A stretch of 5,628 bases of DNA, from the NCBI GenBank assembly GCA_004561775.1, contig SFUD01000058.1, positions 1-5,628 on the forward strand, in the 5' to 3' direction. Positions within the stretch are counted from its first letter, which is position 1. Every line of letters begins with the position of its first letter. This DNA is from a bacterium (lineage in GTDB: Bacteria; Bacteroidota; Bacteroidia; Bacteroidales; UBA932). Of this stretch, positions 1-5,628 are shown piece by piece. The notes below the pieces were generated by a model. It was given only the letters and a program-made list of their open reading frames with translations, was not told the DNA's origin and made no database searches. Made by a program: the position numbers and the translations under genes.

Positions 1-372
1 GAGTACGGCATAAGCTCATTTGTCTATTACCGCAGGCCTGCCTTCGACCTTAACAAGTTCGACCACTTTATAGCAAAGAAGTGGCCCGCAAGCGTAATAA
101 GGGCAAAGGGCATCTGCTACTTCAGCAACAACAGCAGAATGTCTATGATGTTTGAGCAGGCGGGAGTGCAGAAGAAGCTAACAGAGTGCGGGCTCTGGTA
201 CGCCACCGCGCCGGAGGAGGAGCTCATAGAGCTTATGCGGGAAGAGCCCGGCCTTATGAGAGACTGGGACCTTGTTTACGGCGACCGTATGCAAAAGATT
301 GTGTTTATTGGCAAGGGAATGGACCGCGCGCAGATAGAGCGTGACCTGGATGCCTGCCTGGAAGAGGTTTAG
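1..372 (+). CDS. COG0523 (CobW/ZigA-type) metallochaperone GTPase, C-terminal part
   Basis: Partial gene: the frame is open from base 1 and ends at TAG 370-372, giving 123 residues. The 5' end, with the GTPase domain (Walker A and the CxCC metal site of the family), lies outside the window. What is seen matches the CobW C-terminal domain: a Tyr-Arg-Arg-Pro segment near residues 10-13, a Trp-Pro-x-x-Val-Ile-Arg-Ala-Lys-Gly stretch near 28-37, a Gly-Leu-Trp-Tyr-Ala segment near 64-68, and the closing blocks GDRMQKIVFIG and MDRAQIERDLDACL. Known for the family: GTP-dependent delivery of metal, often zinc, to client proteins in the cytoplasm; many members are induced by zinc shortage. The ATG at 139 is internal and should not be taken as the start. 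The next gene begins 16 bases downstream on the same strand, so the two are probably one transcript. The exact subfamily and metal cannot be decided from this domain. Confidence 0.85.
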   Translation, partial: EYGISSFVYYRRPAFDLNKFDHFIAKKWPASVIRAKGICYFSNNSRMSMMFEQAGVQKKLTECGLWYATAPEEELIELMREEPGLMRDWDLVYGDRMQKIVFIGKGMDRAQIERDLDACLEEV

Positions 373-388
373 ACAAAAATTTCTAAAT

Positions 389-2125
389 ATGCGACAAAAA
401 CCATTACAGATTATTTTGGCCTTTGCGGTTACGGCAGTAGCGGCAACCCTGGCAACAAGTTGTTCTAACAGAGATAAAGAGGTGGAAATAAAGGAATTAC
501 TACAGAGTATAGAGGAGCAGAGCCAACCCCTCTACCAACAGATGGCGCTAACCCAGTGGAATGCGGCCGTAAGCGGCAAGGCAGAGGACTTTGAGGCATC
601 GCAGAGGGCTCAGGAGAATCTTACAGCCTTCTACTCCAGAAGAGACCTCTTTGAGCAGCTAAAGGCTTACAAAGAGCAGGAAGAGGAGATATTCAAAGGC
701 GTTACTCCCGACGATTCGGCCTACATAACCAAACGCAATCTGGATGTAACATACAACTCCTTCCTTGCAAATCAGGCAGATACAGCCCTGCTCAATGCCA
801 TAATAAAGAGGTCCACAGCGCTGGAGCAGAAGTATGGCTCATACAGGGCGCAACTAGATGGCAAACCTATAAACGACAACACCGTAGAGGAGATACTGCG
901 CACATCGCGCAACAACAAGGTGCTGCAGCAGGTATGGGAATCGCACAAAGAGATCGGGAAGCTGGTAGAGGAGGATTTGCTGGAGCTGGTAAGACTCCGC
1001 AACCGCCTTGCGACATCGCTTGGCTTTGAGAACTACCACACAATGTCGCTGATGCTCTCAGAGCAGGACCCAAAGGAGGTGACAGCCATTCTGGACCAGC
1101 TGGACAGCCTTACAGCAGAGAGCTTTAAAGAGCTTAAGGGGATGATGGACAAGGAGTTTGCAAAGAGGTACGGCATAGATGAGAAGGATCTTATGCCTTG
1201 GCACTACCAGGGCAGATATTTTCAGGAGGCGCCCCTCCTCTACCCTATAGACCTGGACAAGTACTACAAGGGTGCAGACCTGGAGCAGCTTACAAAAGAT
1301 TACTATGCCTCCATAGGCCTGGATATTACCAAGGTGCTGAATAACAGCTCGCTCTATCCGCAGGAGGGCAAGAATCAGCACGCCTTCTGCACAGATATAG
1401 ATACAAAGGGCGATGTAAGAGTTCTCTGCAATATTACAGAGAACGAGAGCTGGATGTCCACAATGCTGCACGAGTTTGGCCACGCAGTCTATATGCTTGG
1501 TCACGATGCTGCCAATCTGCCATTTGCACTGCGCAACTCCGCGCATATCTTCACAACAGAGGCCATTGCAATGATGATGGAGCGCTGCTCCTCCAACCCT
1601 CTCTGGCTAAAGGAGTTCAGGGGCATATCGGAGAAGGAGAGCCAAGAGATTGAGGAGAACTCCTTCAAGCAATCCAGGCTTGCAAAGCTGGTCTTCAGCA
1701 GATGGGTGCAGGTTGTTTACAGATTCGAGAAGGAGATGTATGCCAACCCGGAGCAGGACCTTAACGCGCTCTGGTGGACTCTTGTAGAGCGTTATCAGCT
1801 GCTTAAGAAGCCGGAGGGCAGAGATGCTCCCGATTATGCCACAAAGATTCACATTGCGCTCTATCCTTGCTACTACCACAACTATCAGCTTGGAGATATC
1901 TTTGCATCGCAGATGCACCACTACATTGTGCAGAATATAACCCGCAGCGGCAACCTCCGCAGAGACCACTACACAGGCAACAAAGAGGTGGGCAAATGGC
2001 TTGCAGAGAAGATATTTGCACCGGGAATGCGCTACAAGTGGGAGGACTTTATTGTACGCGCCACAGGCGAGCCTCTAACAGCCAAATACTACGCAGAGCA
2101 GTTTGAGCTTACAAAGAGGAATTAG
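389..2125 (+). CDS. Lipoprotein zinc metallopeptidase, M2 (ACE-like) family
   Basis: Predicted peptidase of 578 residues acting in the cell envelope. The ATG at 389 gives a short basic start (MRQK), a hydrophobic stretch and a lipobox-like LATSC ending at Cys25; the ATG at 341 would add 16 residues and overlap the gene before. The mature start (Cys-Ser-Asn-Arg-Asp-Lys-Glu) is typical of Bacteroidetes lipoproteins; surface export is possible but unproven. The zinc site is HEFGH at 361-365, with Glu391 in TTEAIAMMM as likely third ligand. Near the C-terminus Lys486-x-His488 followed by Tyr495 has the same spacing as Lys511, His513 and Tyr520 of human testis ACE, which favours M2 over the related M3 oligopeptidases. 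Expected chemistry: release of short C-terminal peptides or cleavage of oligopeptides; the substrate is unknown. It follows the COG0523 gene by 16 bases with no visible promoter between. Its 3' end overlaps the convergent walJ-like gene by 17 bases. Confidence 0.86.
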   Translation: MRQKPLQIILAFAVTAVAATLATSCSNRDKEVEIKELLQSIEEQSQPLYQQMALTQWNAAVSGKAEDFEASQRAQENLTAFYSRRDLFEQLKAYKEQEEEIFKGVTPDDSAYITKRNLDVTYNSFLANQADTALLNAIIKRSTALEQKYGSYRAQLDGKPINDNTVEEILRTSRNNKVLQQVWESHKEIGKLVEEDLLELVRLRNRLATSLGFENYHTMSLMLSEQDPKEVTAILDQLDSLTAESFKELKGMMDKEFAKRYGIDEKDLMPWHYQGRYFQEAPLLYPIDLDKYYKGADLEQLTKDYYASIGLDITKVLNNSSLYPQEGKNQHAFCTDIDTKGDVRVLCNITENESWMSTMLHEFGHAVYMLGHDAANLPFALRNSAHIFTTEAIAMMMERCSSNPLWLKEFRGISEKESQEIEENSFKQSRLAKLVFSRWVQVVYRFEKEMYANPEQDLNALWWTLVERYQLLKKPEGRDAPDYATKIHIALYPCYYHNYQLGDIFASQMHHYIVQNITRSGNLRRDHYTGNKEVGKWLAEKIFAPGMRYKWEDFIVRATGEPLTAKYYAEQFELTKRN

Positions 2126-2948
2126 GAATATCCCAGGAGAGCAGAGTGCCGGTTGTTGTTCTGGGCAGAGCCTCCAGATAAATATCCCTTCCCGGCATAA
2201 GGCCCAATGAGTTTATTGCCCCGGAGACTGTGTTATAAGCAAGCTCCGGGGTATTGTTTTCTTTGCTCAAGTGGCAGAGCAGCACCGTGGTTGGGTAGGT
2301 TTTATATTGCTGCCATCCATTATTTATAATGTTTACCACAGCCTCTGCGCACTGCCTATTGCTCAAATGGCCGTTTCCCTGGCTTATGCGCGCGCGCAAA
2401 TCGGGAGAATAGGGGCCGTGGTCCAGCATATATCTGTCGTAATTGGCCTCAATAATAAGCGCATTTGACATTGCTCCATAGTAGAGCAGTTCAGGCGTCA
2501 CTGCGCCTATATCTGTTGCCAGGGTAAAGCGAAAGCCATCTATGCAGATGTGATAGCCAAGAGTCTCCGGGGCATCGTGCGGCACAACAAAGGAGCTGAA
2601 GAGGATTGATTCGTGTTGGTATTGGAGGCCAGGCTGAATAAGTGTTGCATAATCTCTTATCTCCGGTCCAACACCTCTTATGTTCATAAGGGAGCAGAGC
2701 AGATTGCGCGTAAGGAAGAGAGGCAGACTATGCCGCTGTAGAAGTTTAAGCAGAGACTTTGTGTGGTCGAAATGGCAGTGTGTAACCATAACCATCTTTA
2801 CCCTCTCTATGGAGAGATTATTCTCCTGCAGCCTCTTCTTTATGGTTCTTATGCCAATTCCGGCATCTATCAGCAGCGCGCTCTCCTCATTCCCAATATA
2901 GTAGCAGTTTCCGCTGCTGCCGCTGCCAAGACTTAAGAAGTGTACCAA
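2109..2948 (-). CDS. walJ: WalJ/YycJ-family metallo-beta-lactamase-fold hydrolase
   Basis: Complete gene of 279 residues. The N-terminus FLSLGSGSSGNCYYIG is the hallmark of the WalJ/YycJ branch of the metallo-beta-lactamase superfamily. Metal ligands are visible in order: His57-x-His59-x-Asp61-His62 (THCHFDH), His124 (VPHDAPETLGY), Asp146 (LATDIG) and a C-terminal His226 (LLCHLSKENN). The segment SPDLRARISQGNGHLSN (181-197) is another family block, with His194. Members are cytoplasmic, and a 5'-to-3' DNA exonuclease activity with a role in DNA repair or replication has been described for Gram-positive homologues; whether that holds here is inference. The start is TTG at 2946-2948: no ATG fits, since the family motif begins at once and an in-frame TAG (the stop of the gene upstream) lies 9 bases before. 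It is probably co-transcribed with the purine-nucleoside phosphorylase gene. The symbol is by family, not proven orthology. Confidence 0.92.
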   Translation of the reverse strand: MVHFLSLGSGSSGNCYYIGNEESALLIDAGIGIRTIKKRLQENNLSIERVKMVMVTHCHFDHTKSLLKLLQRHSLPLFLTRNLLCSLMNIRGVGPEIRDYATLIQPGLQYQHESILFSSFVVPHDAPETLGYHICIDGFRFTLATDIGAVTPELLYYGAMSNALIIEANYDRYMLDHGPYSPDLRARISQGNGHLSNRQCAEAVVNIINNGWQQYKTYPTTVLLCHLSKENNTPELAYNTVSGAINSLGLMPGRDIYLEALPRTTTGTLLSWDIPNSSL

Positions 2949-2960
2949 TCCCCTACCCTA
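2946..2960 (-). promoter_or_regulatory. Stop-to-start coupling site with TTG start of walJ
   Basis: Read on the minus strand, the phosphorylase stop TAG (2960-2958) is followed by nine bases, GGTAGGGGA, and then the TTG start codon of the hydrolase. The stretch is rich in G and Shine-Dalgarno-like (AGGGG), but it sits almost against the start codon, closer than the usual spacing. The two frames are the same, so a ribosome finishing the first protein is placed exactly at the second start. Re-initiation or translational coupling is the likely mode; that is inference. The start choice itself is well supported, as there is no room for another codon compatible with the conserved N-terminus. Confidence 0.6.
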
Positions 2961-3785
2961 TTTCAAAGTTGCTATAAGTGCTGTAAAGAGCTCTGTAAGA
3001 GTATCTGCGGCCTTGTCTGCAACAGCTACCACATCATCTCCGTCGTTCTCATAATCGGGAGCATAGTCATCGTGCGCCTCGTTGGTTATTACGGAGACTC
3101 CAAAGACAGGTATCTGCGAGTGCCTTGCCACAATCACCTCCGGTATGGTAGACATTCCCACTGCGTCTGCGCCTATTGTGCGGAAGAACTTGTACTCTGC
3201 AGGTGTCTCATAAGATGGTCCCGAACTTGCCAAATAGACTCCCTTCTGCAGCGCAATGCCCCTCTCTGCTGCAATCTGCTCCATTGCGGCAATGAGCGAA
3301 GGATCGTACGGGCGTGTCATATCGGGAAAACGGGTGCCAAACTCCTCCATATTTGGCCCGATGAGCGGATTAGGCAGAAGGTTTATATGGTCTTTTATTA
3401 TCATAAGGTCTCCCATCTTGTAGCTGAAGTTTACGCCGCCGGCCGCATTGGAGACAAAGAGATATTTTATGCCCAGTTTTGCCATTACTCTTATTGGCAA
3501 TGTTACCTTGTCCATTGTGTAGCCCTCGTAGTAGTGGAATCTCCCCTGCATTGCTATTACAGGTTTGCCGGCAAGCTTGCCTACTATGAAGTTGCCCTTG
3601 TGCCCCACCGCCGTAGAGACTGCAAAGTTTGGTATTGATTTATAAGGTATTACTGTTGGCTCCTCTATTTTGTCGGCCAGTTTGCCCAGGCCGCTTCCCA
3701 ATACTATACCCGCCAGCGGACTCTCCTTTACAAACTGTCCCAAATATGCCGCTGCCTCGTTAATGCATTGTATTCTGTTATCCAT
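2958..3785 (-). CDS. punA: Purine-nucleoside phosphorylase, type I (PNP/MTAP family)
   Basis: Complete gene of 275 residues, the usual length for a trimeric type I enzyme (EC 2.4.2.1). It splits purine nucleosides such as inosine or guanosine with phosphate into base and ribose-1-phosphate, in cytoplasmic purine salvage. Motifs in order: phosphate loop VLGSGLG (28-34), GHKGN (61-65), GRFHYYEGY (81-89), SNAAGG (112-117), GPSYETPAE (189-197, with Glu193 at the place of human PNP Glu201), VGMSTIPEVIVA (209-220) and VITN (232-235, with Asn235 at the place of human Asn243). These fit a purine nucleoside rather than a methylthioadenosine enzyme. The ATG at 3785-3783 is clear, behind an A- and purine-rich leader without a Shine-Dalgarno, as usual in Bacteroidetes. 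A promoter is seen at 3842-3872. The walJ-like gene follows after nine bases. In Bacillus the equivalent gene is called pupG. Confidence 0.95.
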   Translation of the reverse strand: MDNRIQCINEAAAYLGQFVKESPLAGIVLGSGLGKLADKIEEPTVIPYKSIPNFAVSTAVGHKGNFIVGKLAGKPVIAMQGRFHYYEGYTMDKVTLPIRVMAKLGIKYLFVSNAAGGVNFSYKMGDLMIIKDHINLLPNPLIGPNMEEFGTRFPDMTRPYDPSLIAAMEQIAAERGIALQKGVYLASSGPSYETPAEYKFFRTIGADAVGMSTIPEVIVARHSQIPVFGVSVITNEAHDDYAPDYENDGDDVVAVADKAADTLTELFTALIATLK

Positions 3786-3841
3786 AACTCTTTTATGTTT
3801 AGTTGTTTTACTATTCTTTTGTTCTCTTTTCTCTTCTGTTG

Positions 3842-3872
3842 CAAAGTTAATGAATCTGCGGATTTGAGCAAG
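3842..3872 (-). promoter_or_regulatory. Bacteroidetes-type promoter of the punA-walJ operon
   Basis: On the minus strand the -7 box TAACTTTG (3849-3842) matches the Bacteroidetes consensus TAnnTTTG exactly. Nineteen bases before it stands CTTG (3872-3869), whose TTG fits the -33 element TTTG/TTG. Transcription should begin around 3833-3837, giving a leader of about 50 bases up to the ATG at 3785. That leader is purine- and A-rich with no Shine-Dalgarno, as is common in this phylum. The site lies between the Fic gene and punA, so the phosphorylase can be expressed independently of Fic. The match is by eye, without experimental support. Confidence 0.72.
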
Positions 3873-3948
3873 AGATGTTTCATACCTGCTTAGTGGGTCT
3901 ACTTTTTTCAGTTAAATACACAATCCCTTGCCTCTTCCCTCAGCAGCC
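3873..3948. other. Intergenic stretch between Fic gene and punA promoter
   Basis: This short stretch lies downstream of the Fic stop codon (TGA, 3951-3949) and upstream of the punA promoter. I see no open frame with coding character, no tRNA and no clean stem-loop followed by a T-run, so there is no convincing terminator for the Fic gene. TCAGTT occurs both at 3909-3914 and at 3949-3954, a weak repeat that may be chance. Together with the leader at 3786-3841 the gap between the two genes is 163 bases. Confidence 0.5.
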
Positions 3949-4224
3949 TCAGTTTAACTTGCTTGCATCCTTTGTGAGTTCATTATACAGAGCCGATCCC
4001 TTAACGGTTAACAGATACTTTTGCCTTGGATGTCTGGGCTTGTCTGGATAAAGTAAGCAGACAAAACCTTCGCTCATTGCAGGTGTAAGAGAATACTCCA
4101 TAAAATTCTTTCGGTCTTTCAGACCAACAGCAGCAAGCATCTCCTTTAGGGAGAGCTGACGATGGCCAATAGCTTTGACCAACCGCAAAATATTCTCATT
4201 GTCGGTCGTGAATGGGGGACAGTT

Positions 4225-4305
4225 ACTTGATGGGGTACTTGCGGGGGTATTTGATGGTGTGCTTGCGGGGGTGCTTGCGGGGGTGCTTGCGGGGGTGCTT
4301 GCAGG
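4225..4305 (-). repeat. In-frame 12-base tandem repeat (Ala-Ser-Thr-Pro) in Fic linker
   Basis: On the minus strand the unit GCAAGCACCCCC recurs in tandem. Six units (4302-4231) code for ASTP four times, SNTP once and ASTP once, flanked by Pro on one side and a partial Ser-Ser unit on the other. The first four units are almost identical at base level, while the later two differ at several bases, a pattern expected when copies expand from one end. Because 12 is a multiple of three, gain or loss of a unit changes linker length without shifting the frame. The peptide is probably a disordered hinge between the Fic domain and the winged-helix domain. Confidence 0.92.
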
Positions 4306-4863
4306 GACTGCAAGTTCTTCTGGCGGATTAACGAGCATATAACGGTTGCGCAACTCGTTCCTTTCGCCCATCAGCAAGTTTCGGAAGAATTGTTCCAAGA
4401 ATCTGGTGTCACGCTGAACACCCTTGGCTATATTCTGGTAATTGGCCCGTACAAGCGCATTTCGGAAATACCACGAATGCATGGAAAATAGGTGGTTGGT
4501 AACATCGAACCCGATGGAACGCAAATACTTAATGGTGAAAACAGCCGTCGTTCGTGTGTTCCCCTCTCGGAAAGGATGGATCTGCCAGATGCCAGACACA
4601 AACTTTGCGAGGTGCTCCACCACCTGCTCCATATTTAATCCGCTATAATCGAACTGGCGTTCTTGCTCCATGTCATATTCCAATGCCATTCGCAGGTCTT
4701 GACTCCTTCCATAAAGTACCGTATCGCCACGCAGCACCCATTCCTTCTTTGTGATATCGTAAGGTCGCAACTCTCCGGCGTGCTTGAACACCCCCTCGAA
4801 AATGTGACGATGGAAGGAAATGAGTGTCGGCACACTAAAGGAAAACGATTGCTCAGCTATGAT

Positions 4864-4887
4864 TTTTGCGATGTTGCCGGAAGACAA
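4864..4887. other. Chimeric or rearranged junction between Fic gene and glutamine synthetase
   Basis: Here the last recognisable Fic residues (SSGNIAKI, minus strand) and the first recognisable glutamine synthetase residues (FCDVAGRQ, plus strand) are read from the same bases. Both genes run away from this point and both lack their N-terminal codons. Two normal divergent genes would be separated by starts and promoters. A crossover at a short shared stretch of roughly 15-24 bases, either in assembly or in the cell, explains this. The exact breakpoint within the stretch cannot be set by eye. Confidence 0.75.
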
Positions 4888-5628
4888 AAAAATATCTCGA
4901 TTCTGCCGAACGAACTCGAAAGGGCTTTTTCCGACGGGATTTCATTTGATGCTTCTGCGATCCGAGGTTTCGGAGACGAGGGGAAATCGGATCTTATGCT
5001 TTTCCCCATTCCTTCAACGATGAACGTTCTCCCGTGGCGCACCTCTCACGGAAAGGTCATCCGTATGTTCTGCAATGTCAGACATCCGGACGGGACACCT
5101 TTTGAAGCCGATTCGCGCCTTATTTTGAAAAGAGCGATCGATGCGGCGTCTGCGAAAGGCGTGACCGTGCGCATCGGTGCGGAATTTGAGTTTTACCTGT
5201 TCAACACCGACGAAAAGGGCTATCCCACGACCGAACCGTTCGACCGCGCAGGATATATGGATGTTGCGCCGGAAGACAAAGGCGAAAATGTTCGCAGAGA
5301 AATCTGCATGACGCTTCTTGATATGGGGATCACGCCCGAAAGTTCGCACCACGAAGAAGGTCCCGGACAAAATGAGATAGATTTCCGTTACAGCGATGCG
5401 ATGACAGCCGCGGACGACGCAATGAATTTTCTCACGGTCGTCAAAGCCGCCGCGCAAAGAAACGGGCTGTTCGCCGACTTTTCCCCGAAGCCGCTCAAAG
5501 GCGAGAGCGGAAACGGGCTTCATGTCAATATATCACTCAAATGCAACGACGGCGCAGACAGAACAAACGAATTCATGGCGGGAATACTCGCTCATATAAA
5601 AGAAATGACCGCGTTTCTCAACCCGACC
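4864..5628 (+). CDS. glnA: Glutamine synthetase type I, internal fragment (both ends missing)
   Basis: Open frame of 255 residues without a stop, running off the right edge. The enzyme joins ammonia to glutamate with ATP (EC 6.3.1.2) in central nitrogen assimilation, as a cytoplasmic dodecamer. Blocks in order: FCDVAGRQKNISI (from 4864), DGISFDASAIRGF (about 4936-4974), Glu-x-Glu in AEFEFYLF (Glu codons at 5182 and 5188, metal ligands), SSHHEEGPGQNEIDFRY (Glu codons at 5353 and 5374, metal ligands), and GNGLHVNISL (His codon at 5521). The window ends at Leu-Asn-Pro-Thr, the start of the family's NPTxNSYKRL block. About 15-20 residues at the N-terminus and roughly 180-190 at the C-terminus are absent. 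The KNISI and ISFDASAI wording resembles Clostridia enzymes rather than the type III synthetases common in Bacteroidetes. Codon choice also differs from the left part. The ATG at 4810 is in frame but lies in antisense Fic sequence and is not its start. Confidence 0.94.

Larger units (their letters stand above)
3949..4887 (-). pseudogene. Fic-domain protein (AMPylation/NMP transfer type), 5'-truncated at junction
   Basis: About 312 residues are readable (numbered from the TTG at 4887), but the true N-terminus is missing. The TTG lies in sequence that codes for glutamine synthetase on the other strand, so it is unlikely to be a real start; relatives carry more residues before the SGNIAKIIAEQSFSFS block seen here at 3-18. 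The Fic motif is HPFREGNTR (104-112), close to the canonical HxFx(D/E)GNGRxxR; Gly is replaced by Thr and the second Arg is absent, but the catalytic His104 is intact. Residues 196-219 form a Thr/Ser/Pro linker coded by a tandem repeat. The rest (about 230-310) looks like the winged-helix C-terminal domain of many Fic proteins (QLSLKEMLAAVGLKDR, then PDKPRHPRQKYLLT). Fic proteins usually transfer AMP or another nucleotide moiety to a target; this target is unknown. Arg and Ile codon use (more CGN, fewer ATA) differs from the genes to the left, hinting at transfer. It may be intact in the organism and broken only in this assembly. Confidence 0.88.

Noticed and set aside
341..388. Upstream ATG at 341 as start of the peptidase gene
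   Set aside because: It would add 16 residues in front of a well-formed lipoprotein signal and overlap the GTPase gene by 32 bases; the ATG at 389 gives a normal short basic n-region.
1058..1969. Minus-strand open frames opposite the peptidase gene (1058-1546 and 1607-1969)
   Set aside because: They cover the zinc site and other conserved parts of the peptidase in antisense and have low-complexity Leu/Val/Cys-rich translations.
2940..3638. Long plus-strand open frame of 232 codons opposite punA
   Set aside because: It is Cys-, His- and Tyr-rich with no recognisable domain and lies exactly antisense to a clear phosphorylase gene.
3786..3841. Purine-rich punA leader as a possible riboswitch
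   Set aside because: At about 50 bases it is too short, and it shows no paired stems or conserved purine-riboswitch core; it looks like a normal A-rich Bacteroidetes leader.
4201..4224. Match to the Fic inhibitory motif (S/T)xxxE(G/N) at TTDNEN after the linker
   Set aside because: The match is short and lies at the start of the winged-helix region, not in the helices where inhibitory motifs of class II or III are known; likely chance.
4225..4305. Short direct repeats as a possible CRISPR array or iteron origin
   Set aside because: The 12-base units abut with no spacers and keep a reading frame inside a Fic gene; they are a coding tandem repeat.
5014..5523. Minus-strand open frame of 169 codons at the right end
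   Set aside because: It is antisense to strongly conserved glutamine synthetase motifs, and its protein has no recognisable features.
4864..5628. Glutamine synthetase and Fic as a functional pair (Fic proteins and GS adenylylation both involve AMP transfer)
   Set aside because: Tempting, since type I synthetases can be adenylylated, but the neighbouring position results from a broken junction and offers no support.

Overview
The window looks like gut-type metagenomic or accessory DNA from two sources. Positions 1 to about 4860 read as a Bacteroidales/Bacteroidia-type chromosome. Support comes from a TAnnTTTG-type promoter, start sites without a usual Shine-Dalgarno and with A-rich leaders, a lipoprotein with Cys followed directly by Ser, and the style of the proteins. 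From about 4864 to the right end there is part of a type I glutamine synthetase that resembles Clostridia/Firmicutes enzymes, with different base and codon use (many GAA, CGC, GCG and ACG codons). Taxonomy is inferred from motifs and style only; no search was possible.

Layout. Plus strand, 1-372: the C-terminal end of a COG0523 (CobW/ZigA-type) metallochaperone GTPase. It is followed after 16 bases by a complete lipoprotein zinc peptidase of the M2 (angiotensin-converting-enzyme-like) type, 389-2125. Minus strand: a probable two-gene operon of type I purine-nucleoside phosphorylase (3785-2958) and then a WalJ/YycJ-type metallo-beta-lactamase-fold hydrolase (2948-2109). The hydrolase runs tail to tail into the peptidase gene with a 17-base overlap. 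A good Bacteroidetes promoter (3842-3872) drives the phosphorylase. Further right on the minus strand is a Fic-domain gene (3949-4887) lacking its N-terminus, with an in-frame 12-base tandem repeat coding for Ala-Ser-Thr-Pro in its linker. Plus strand, 4864-5628: the internal part of glutamine synthetase, cut at both ends.

How the genes relate. The GTPase and peptidase are probably co-transcribed, which suggests, without proving it, a link between zinc supply and a zinc enzyme. The phosphorylase (purine salvage) and WalJ-like hydrolase are probably co-expressed and perhaps translationally coupled: the hydrolase starts with TTG, in frame and nine bases after the phosphorylase stop. The Fic gene looks accessory.

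The most important caution is the junction near 4864-4887. Two divergent genes there, both lacking their 5' ends, overlap inside their coding sequences. This is best explained by a chimeric assembly or a rearrangement, so nothing should be inferred from Fic and glutamine synthetase being neighbours. I found no convincing wholly new system. The items most worth following are the GTPase-peptidase pair, the variable-looking repeat in the Fic protein and the junction itself.
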